NCBI RefSeq assembly: GCF_036588685.1
Contig: NC_086375.1
Span: 48,182,955 to 48,246,954, forward strand
Direction of reading: 5' to 3'
Length of the DNA stretch: 64,000 nt
Origin: Mytilus trossulus
Taxonomy: Eukaryota > Mollusca > Bivalvia > Mytilida > Mytilidae
The notes below the pieces were generated by a model that was given only the letters and a program-made list of their open reading frames with translations, had not been told where the DNA came from and did no database searches. Shown in pieces: positions 57,592 to 64,000 of this stretch; the first letter of the stretch is position 1, and each line of letters starts with the position of its first letter. The position numbers were made by a program, and so were the translations under genes.

Positions 57592-57597
57592 TTTATT
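57592..57597 (-). promoter_or_regulatory. Candidate polyadenylation signal (AATAAA) of TTL
   Basis: TTTATT on the plus strand gives AATAAA on the minus strand, about 30 bases after the TGA stop. It is close enough to be used, but in AT-rich DNA chance occurrence is common. Confidence 0.3.
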
Positions 57598-57625
57598 TTC
57601 AATAGGTCAACATAAATATAATATA

Positions 57626-59611
57626 TCATATTTTAGAAAACCAGTTATCTCCCCTTCCCTTTGGTGACTTTGGTTTAAAGACTGGGTCTATGGCTGTTTG
57701 TACTATACATCTGGCCAAATCTGGTAGTAATTTTCTGAAATAAAAAAAAACTGTGAAAATTTTTATACGGCTGCTCTTTTATTGTGTTCCTAAACTGTTA
57801 GTAACATCACCCCCAAAATAAATTCCAACCTTCCTATTGTGGTATCAAACCTTCTGGTAAAATTTCATTGAGATCCATTTATTTAAACTGTCCGAAACCA
57901 AATGCCTCTTCATACAACAATGACAATGACAACATCATGAACATGATAACATTTCAGGAACACCATTTTTTGGGGGGTCGTAAAAAAACCAAAGTGCTAG
58001 ATCCAACTTTTTAAATTTTATAGTGGTTGATTCTAATAAGTTCTTTTTTCTACAAATAGATATAGGAAGATGTGGTGTGAGTGCCAATGAGACAACTCTC
58101 CATCCAAATAACAATTTAAAAAGTAAACAATTATAGGTTAAAGTACGGCCTTCAAAGTCTACTATACGACATTTGCTGCAGGCTAGACAAAAATGAAGTA
58201 ACTAGCAAATATTAATTATTCAGGTCACTGCATTCATGTGCATTTTCAATAAGAATACTGGTACATATTCTAAATGTTTTATAAACTTTAAATTAAACTT
58301 ACTGTGCACAAGCTGGTGCTCCATTTATTTCAATCAAATGAACCTGAAGCTGACTATCCAATAAAAAGTCAAAGCCAAACAACTGGAAACTGCCATAACC
58401 CAACATGTTTGTACTTATTCTCTGAAAAAAGATAATATATGACAGAAAAGCATAATATGTACATTTTTACTAGATTTTATTTATTGGGGTTAATATTTTA
58501 AAACAATTTAACAGTAACCAAGCTACACAAACAATATCTAGAGGTCAATATATTCATTCAACAATACACATATTTCTAAATAATATGTCAATCTCTAAAT
58601 GACCAAAAGTCTAGAAAGAGGTGAAAAACTTTAAACAAATACTATCAAAGATCTGTTTTCAACACAAAATGACAAAAACACATAAAAATATGACAAAACA
58701 CACATTAAGATATGACAAACAAGAATGTGTCTATAGTACATCAATGCCTTTACTCGCACTATCACTTTTTATGTTCAGTGGACCCTGAAATTGGGTGTCA
58801 AAACTCAAATGTGGCTTAAATTTTTTTAGAAAGATCAGCCCAGAAACACAATGCCTCTCTACTATCGTAAAAACTCATTAAGATATGAAAATCAACAAAC
58901 AATAATAAATAAGTGAGATCTACTTTATTCCATTCTAACTTACATCTTTTATCATCAGTAGCACCTTCTTTATTATTTCCTTAATTTGTGGAATAATAGT
59001 GTTGTCCATTGTCATACGTGTCTTTTTCTTTAGGTAACTGTAATAAACAATATCTGAATACTTCTATCTAAAGTCGCAAATATAGCTTAAAGGATGGCTG
59101 GTAGGTGAATCTACATGGCCTATTTACAAATTATTGATGGTTATGGTATTGCAACAACATTAAAAATAGTGTCAAATGATAACATTTCCACTTGAATGAC
59201 ACATACATGTATATTCCAACACTTTAATTAAAGTAAGAAGAAAATGTAATTGCAGAAATGTTTCATGCTATTCCAGGAAAAGTGGATGGAGGGATGGATG
59301 TTACATGATTTTTTTCTTTGAGTTATGAGGGCATTCTATTACAAGTGACATTAAAAAAACAATTATGGGAGGTGGGGAATAAAAACAGTGTAATAGGCCA
59401 TTGTATTTACCTGTTGAATTCATCGAAAAATAGTTCATTTCCAGTTTCATATTCACCAAATTTTGCCGACAATTCTTTTTGTAGGCAGTGATTTGTTAGA
59501 TGGCTAGTGACATCATTATAATTCTCTGGTTTATAACTCTCTGATGCTGTACGAAGTACTCCTTCTTTGAAGAAATACACATTGTAATTGCTATCCAGCA
59601 ATACCCAACAT
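57626..59611 (-). CDS. TTL: Tubulin--tyrosine ligase, C-terminal four exons (5' part outside or missing)
   Basis: The enzyme re-adds tyrosine to the C-terminus of alpha-tubulin using ATP. Exons 59611-59411, 59037-58944, 58421-58303 and 57734-57626 (stop TGA at 57628-57626) join with phases 2, 0, 2 and give about 173 residues. [60 protein letters not shown] and [14 protein letters not shown] align with the C-terminal half of animal TTL (about 377 residues). The Glu and Asn of IEINGAPA are the expected ATP-grasp metal and ATP-binding residues. The first exon here starts mid-codon after TTATAG, so at least one upstream exon (ending in the KFDIR region) is required, but none was found up to 64000. 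It may lie beyond the window across an intron longer than 4.3 kb that contains an opposite-strand gene and a retrotransposon. Confidence 0.9.
58065..58175 (+). repeat. Family B fragment in the last TTL intron
   Basis: ATAGGAAGATGTGGTGTGAG, TGCCAATGAGACAACTCTCC, ATCCAAATAACAATTT and AAAGTACGGCCTTCAAAG. It lies antisense to the host gene. Confidence 0.8.
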
Positions 59612-60468
59612 CTATAATCATACAAATATTGTAAATTTAGTTTGTTTTGCAATGTTTCTTTCATCGCAAAAAAATGAAATAAGATAGATGCCAAAAAAAA
59701 GGTAATATTCATATTTTAAATTTCTACATCATTATTTGTATATAGCATTTACTGAAATGGCAATAAAAAATCTCAAAATTTTGTCCACTTTACAAAAATT
59801 TTCTATTATAAATGCATGCAATAATTTCTGAATTCAAAGTGAGTTTTAATACTTTTATTAATCCTTCACTGTTCACAACAGACACGAAACATAAGAAGAA
59901 AGTGTTTTAAGAAATTATTTTAGTCAGCACAGGAGAAACTTTTATAAACAATCATTTCAAATATTTTCATGATATTAATTATCAAATGGAACTGGAAATT
60001 AAACAAAGCATAAAGACATGTATATTTGGTATTTTGTAAGAATTATATAGAGGATGAGTAACATTACATCCTCAAATGTCCATTTTTTTCAAGGTTTTAG
60101 AACACTTTATATAAGGCCATATTATTGGGGAAAAAAACAACATCAATGTACAAATTTATAAAACTAATGTAACTTTTGTAATCTTCAATTAATCTGTATG
60201 AAATTTTTATGTACACAATGTAAGATTGTTTTCAATTATTGGTTGATTAGAAATGAAGCCAAAAGAATAAAGTAATTAATGTTTTAATGTAATCACTCAC
60301 AATACTGATTGCAGATAAATAAGGCCTTTGATGATAAAGTTTTTGAAACCCTACAACTCCTAAACCCAAGCTCTACAGCAAAATGAGTAAATTAAAAAAA
60401 ACTATATATATCTATCATTTTTTTTTATATCTTATATTCATACAAAGTTGAAATTTCGCAAAAATAAA
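59612..60468. other. TTL intron / region upstream of the 129-residue gene
   Basis: AT-rich. I searched the minus strand by eye for a TTL exon ending in a KFDIR-like motif with a GT donor and found none. The last 100 bases before 60469 would hold the promoter and leader of the plus-strand gene. Confidence 0.4.
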
Positions 60469-61612
60469 ATGGAGGCAGCATACTTAACCTGTGCAAAACA
60501 ACTAAAAACTTTATTGTTACAACATGACAAAGCTGTGACACAAGTTTTTCTTTTTGGTAAGTTTACATATCCAGATGGAAATGTCACTTATTTAGAATTG
60601 TCAATACATTTAAGTCTATAATTACTTTAGTAAAAGATATTTTTCATATTCCTGTTATATTTTCTTTACATGTCCTTATTATTTATGGAAAGCTACAAAA
60701 ATGTAATTTTTCAAACTGCTTAATGATGTCAAAAATTTCTTATATATCTCATTTGATGCTTAATTCTTTAATTTTATCATGATTATTTAGCTATTATCTT
60801 ATTTTATTTAATCTGAAAAATGTGAACAGATTAAAAATTACCATATAAAATTTATCAAAATAATGTTGGAAAATTATTTTCTAAATCGTGCAATACATTT
60901 ATTTTTGCATTTCTTTTTAAAATCTTTAAAATCCTTTTATCGACAATGAAATGGCCTTGCAATTTAATGTCATTTCAAAGCTCAAGCAATTTTTTTTTTA
61001 TAAATAAATCATTACATTATGCCAATTAAAGCAAATATGTGAAGGCAATTAAACCAGACATACAGAAACATTCATTAAATAAAAAATTTAAATACAGTGT
61101 GTATGATACATAATAAAATAAATTTAAATTCAATTTAATCTTTAGAATAATAATAAAAAGAAAAACCTTAAAAATACTTTGTTTTAATTCAGTTATAATT
61201 GGCTTGAATTCTTTTGCTTTAATAAATTTGTCAAGCAAATAAATGTACCTTATATTTTATACAAGTTGAAAAAAACCATTAAACTAATTTACTGCTAATA
61301 CCTATTACAGATATGAAGATATTGGCTCTAGAAAAGAAGATTTTCACATCAATCTTAACAGGTAATGACATTATGAAGACAAGTCATGAAAGAAGAAAGT
61401 CTATTATTCTTGGTATCAGGATCATGTTTGACAGATACAAGCAACATAAATGGGAAAAGATTCAAGAGTTATCTACCCATATCCTTCAGATAATGCAACA
61501 AGATGATGAAGATGACCAAACAGAGCCATGGCTGACAACAGCCACACAAGAAAGCGACAATACAGTGACCATAGAAACAGATATGTTTTGTTCAAATTAT
61601 CGCTCTTTTTAG
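60469..61612 (+). CDS. Small two-exon gene, 129-residue helical protein, unrecognised
   Basis: Exon 1 60469-60556 starts ATGGAGGCAGCATAC in an A-rich start context and ends at a consensus donor (G|GTAAGTTT). Exon 2 61311-61612 follows a CTATTACAG acceptor in phase 1 and ends in TAG. AATAAA words at 61690 and 61698 lie about 80 bases after the stop. The first 95 residues are predicted to be mostly helical (KTLLLQHDKAVTQVF, MKILALEKKIFTSILT, HERRKSIILGIRIMFDRYKQ). An acidic stretch (QQDDEDDQTEPW) and a Ser/Thr-rich tail follow. There is no signal peptide, membrane segment or cysteine motif, so a small intracellular, perhaps coiled-coil, protein is likely. I do not recognise the family. It lies head to head with the visible TTL exons, possibly inside a TTL intron. 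Confidence 0.65.
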
Positions 61613-61943
61613 AATATTGCCTTAGATGATGCTCTCATTTTAGTGCTGTGTGAAAAGAAAATTGTGCTTTGACCCTTATAAATTATAAAAATAAAAAAAT
61701 AAAACTGAATGATGTTTAGTTTGTTTTAATTATATTATATATAACTACATTAATATTTTAGGCAATATAGTAATACCTACATTACAAACTTAAGGTGTTG
61801 AAAACTTTTTAACACTGAGGATTAATATTCATCTACCTTTGATCTTGAAAGGAGTACTAAAGGCTAAAATGAAGCATTCTCAATAAGACCACCCCTAAAC
61901 CAAATTTTGTTTGTTTAGGGGGGGGGGTTATAGTTTTGACTTA

Positions 61944-62083
61944 CTTGATGTTTTGGTGTATCACAAGCTTAAACGTCAAGACTGCATGACTACCATGAAA
62001 TACTATTCCAAGACTTGATATTTAGGTGTATCATAAGCCAAAGATCAAGACTAAATGATTATCATGTACTTCTTAAATTATTA
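61944..62083 (+). repeat. Diverged 70-bp tandem duplication
   Basis: CTTGATGTTTTGGTGTATCA (61944) recurs as CTTGATATTTAGGTGTATCA (62014), and similarity continues through the following 45 bases (TCAAGACT...TGA.TA.CATG). Two copies, about 75 percent alike by eye. It is just upstream of the retrotransposon. Confidence 0.65.
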
Positions 62084-62139
62084 AACACTCTTTATCCAAT
62101 GCTAAAGCCCAAATATGGTTATATCATCAGGTCACATGT

Positions 62140-62445
62140 TTACCGTATAATATAAAAATGTTTACCGTAACAAGTCAAAAAGTTTACAGTAACATGAACA
62201 TTAGCTAAATATAGATAACTGTAACTGTCGTGAATATAGAACAAGGGACTTTTTATCATTTTCTTATGTAATTGTTTCCCGTACTTTCGCGCACACTATT
62301 GTAAATGTAACGTAACGTTATTGTTACGTATATCTTTTATCTTACGATCATAAAGCATCTAAACTAGCAAGACGTTATTATTCCTCCACAACAAAAGTGA
62401 ATAACCCTCAAGATATTGGTGCCGTGACGAAAACCACAACTAGAG
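62140..62445 (+). mobile_element. BEL/Pao retrotransposon, leader and probable end of the 5' LTR
   Basis: TGGTGCCGTGACG at 62417-62429 has the form of a primer-binding site (it begins TGG, complementary to a tRNA CCA end) about 20 bases before the gag start. The LTR should end shortly before it. TGTTTACCG words at 62139 and 62159 are possible LTR starts. Without the 3' LTR in the window, neither border can be fixed. Confidence 0.5.
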
Positions 62446-64000
62446 ATGAGTTCTAAACTGAAAACAGTACGAGCCGCACATCGACGAGCAGTAATAAAAC
62501 TACTGAAAAAAGCAGACCCGACAGAAGAACCGCATCAAGATGTTATCAACCTCAGATCCATGACGGAGCTCATCAAAACCAAGAAGAAGACATTGTCTGA
62601 CCTCAATGAGAAGATTCTAGAATCTATTGAAGAAGAAGAAGACCTCGACGAAGAAATTGAAGAAGTTGACAGATACGAGTTGGATATTCAAGTTGGAATA
62701 ACGAAAATAGAAAAATTCATAAAAGAAGTAAGTCATTCTAAAAATCAATCAGCTCTTAACCCTAATCAGAGACATATAATACATTATATTGTATTATATG
62801 TCTCTGCCCTAATGCATCAGATTTTATATGCAATAACCCAAGCGTGCAAGAACATTCTAACCAGATAATTTTCAACTCAGAGCAAACAAGCCTAAGCCAG
62901 TCAAGCATGCCCACCTCCACAGTGTCAAGTCATTATAATAAATTGCCTAAACTCAACTTGCCAACATTCGGCGGAAATCTACTGGAATGGTCAGCCTTTT
63001 GGGATTCCTATAACAATTCTGTACATGAAAATCCTTCTTTGAGTGACGTGCAACGATTTAATTATTTAAAATCGCAACTTTATGGAGAAGCTAGCCAGTG
63101 TATTTCGGGAATGCAAATGACTAATACAAATTATATTCAAGCAATACAAATTCTACACGAGAGATTTGGCCAACAACACAAAATAGTTAACGCATACATG
63201 CAAAATTTGCTAAATTTGCCTGCACCAACGCCCGGAATTAGGGGACTGAAATCGTTCAGTGACACAATAGAAAGTAATATACGTGAACTAGAAGGAATGG
63301 GTCGATATCAGGAATCGTATGGAAGCCTATTAATACCGCTTATACTCAACAAACTGCCATGTTTTGTCAGACAAAATATTACTCGAGACCACGGTAATGA
63401 TGATTGGGATATTTCAAGTTTACGCAAAGCAATAAAGAAAGAAATTTGTATCCAAGAGGCCGCTAACGCCAATCCTATTGAAACCGATATTATCCCCACC
63501 GCATCGTTCGTGACAGAAACAACAAATAAAAGATGGAGTTCAACAGTGTCTAAAGAAAGTAACAACAATAGTTCCGTTAAGACTAAAAGGCCGTGTTTGT
63601 TTTGTCAAAACCCGCATCACCCTAATGAATGTACGAAGATCACTGATATAAACGCCCGCACCCAATTCGTAAAGGAAAAACGAGTTTGCTTTAACTGTTT
63701 CGGTAATCACAAGGTTTCGGAATGCAGGTCAAAATACAGTTGCCGAAATTGCAGTAAGAAACATCACAGTAGCATCTGCCGTAATAATTTACTGAATGAA
63801 AACTCCACTTCAAGTGAAATTAAAGCCGTAACAAAACCTGTCAACGAAGAGCTACAAAGTACCACAGAAACAAAGAGCGCCGCTATGCATTCTGCCGTTA
63901 CAGCACATACCAAAATTCTATTGAAAACCGCCGTTGCGCCCGTATGGTACCATGATGAAAGTGTTATGACTAACATTCTATTCGATGAAGGCGCCCAGAA
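62446..64000 (+). pseudogene. gag: BEL/Pao gag and start of protease, frame interrupted, runs off the window
   Basis: The ATG at 62446 opens a charged, helical N-terminal segment (KLLKKADPTEEP, EEEEDLDEEIEEVDRYE). The frame ends at a TAA at about 62866-62868. A second frame continues to the window end with the Pao-type gag domain (KLPKLNLPTFGGNLLEWSAF, SLSDVQRFNYLKSQLYGEA) and three zinc knuckles near 63594-63785 (CLFCQNPHHPNEC, CFNCFGNHKVSEC, CRNCSKKHHSSIC). At the edge is ILFDEGAQ, the start of an aspartic protease in this family. The shift between the frames coincides with a 77-base insertion flanked by TAACCC, described separately; without it the two frames are in register. The rest of the polyprotein and the 3' LTR lie beyond the window. 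This copy is inactive as it stands. Confidence 0.88.
62757..62839. repeat. Short hairpin insertion in gag with TAACCC duplication
   Basis: TAACCC occurs at 62757-62762 and 62834-62839. Between them lie 71 bases containing a perfect 17-base-pair hairpin (62767-62783 with 62790-62806, CAGAGACATATAATACA, 6-base loop). Length plus duplication is 77, not divisible by three, and so shifts the reading frame. Confidence 0.75.

Noticed and set aside
61026-61238. Minus-strand frame considered as a missing TTL exon
   Set aside because: Its sequence has none of the TTL N-terminal motifs (no ATP-grasp KGxG-like segment, no KFDIR end), and its borders do not give the required phase.

Overview
The window reads as nuclear DNA of an intron-rich, AT-rich animal, most likely a marine bivalve of the mussel (Mytilus) type. 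Coding exons are short, have consensus GT/AG borders and match animal gene families: an acylated globin, a cadherin, an ionotropic glutamate receptor (iGluR), an HHIP-like protein and tubulin-tyrosine ligase. The dispersed repeats resemble abundant mussel families known to me; that species call is recognition from memory, not a search result. I see no operons, bacterial signals, CRISPR array or functional tRNA.

Layout. 1-11.4 kb: no gene; AT-rich DNA with repeat copies, foldback elements and two copies of a satellite-bearing element. 11.49-14.83 kb (+): three-exon globin X/neuroglobin-like gene with a Met-Gly-Cys-Ser start. 14.8-20.4 kb: repeats, including a 90-bp palindrome with a 9-bp target duplication. 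20.38-21.36 kb (+): three-repeat cadherin fragment whose signal-peptide frame is one base out of register. 21.4-26.9 kb: a LINE 3' end nested in an older repeat, reverse-transcriptase (RT) fossils and an element with inverted ends. 26.97-37.50 kb (+): six-exon iGluR of about 498 residues with no amino-terminal domain; its introns hold a long hairpin, a SINE, an RT fossil and tandem repeats. 41.36-50.05 kb (-): eight-exon HHIP-like gene (429 residues) with a hydrophobic C-terminal tail. 52.15-54.66 kb: minisatellite with higher-order structure. 57.63-59.61 kb (-): the last four exons of tubulin-tyrosine ligase. 60.47-61.61 kb (+): two-exon gene for a 129-residue protein I do not recognise. 62.1 kb to the end (+): start of a BEL/Pao retrotransposon whose gag frame is broken by a 77-bp insertion.

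The genes are unrelated neighbours rather than a pathway. The most unusual is the compact iGluR: it goes straight from signal peptide to ligand-binding domain, keeps the ligand arginine and acidic residue, but has lost the usual gate motif and has Leu at the Q/R/N site. Exon models were assembled by eye from splice signals, reading-frame phase and family similarity. Phases agree at every junction given, but no transcript evidence was available.
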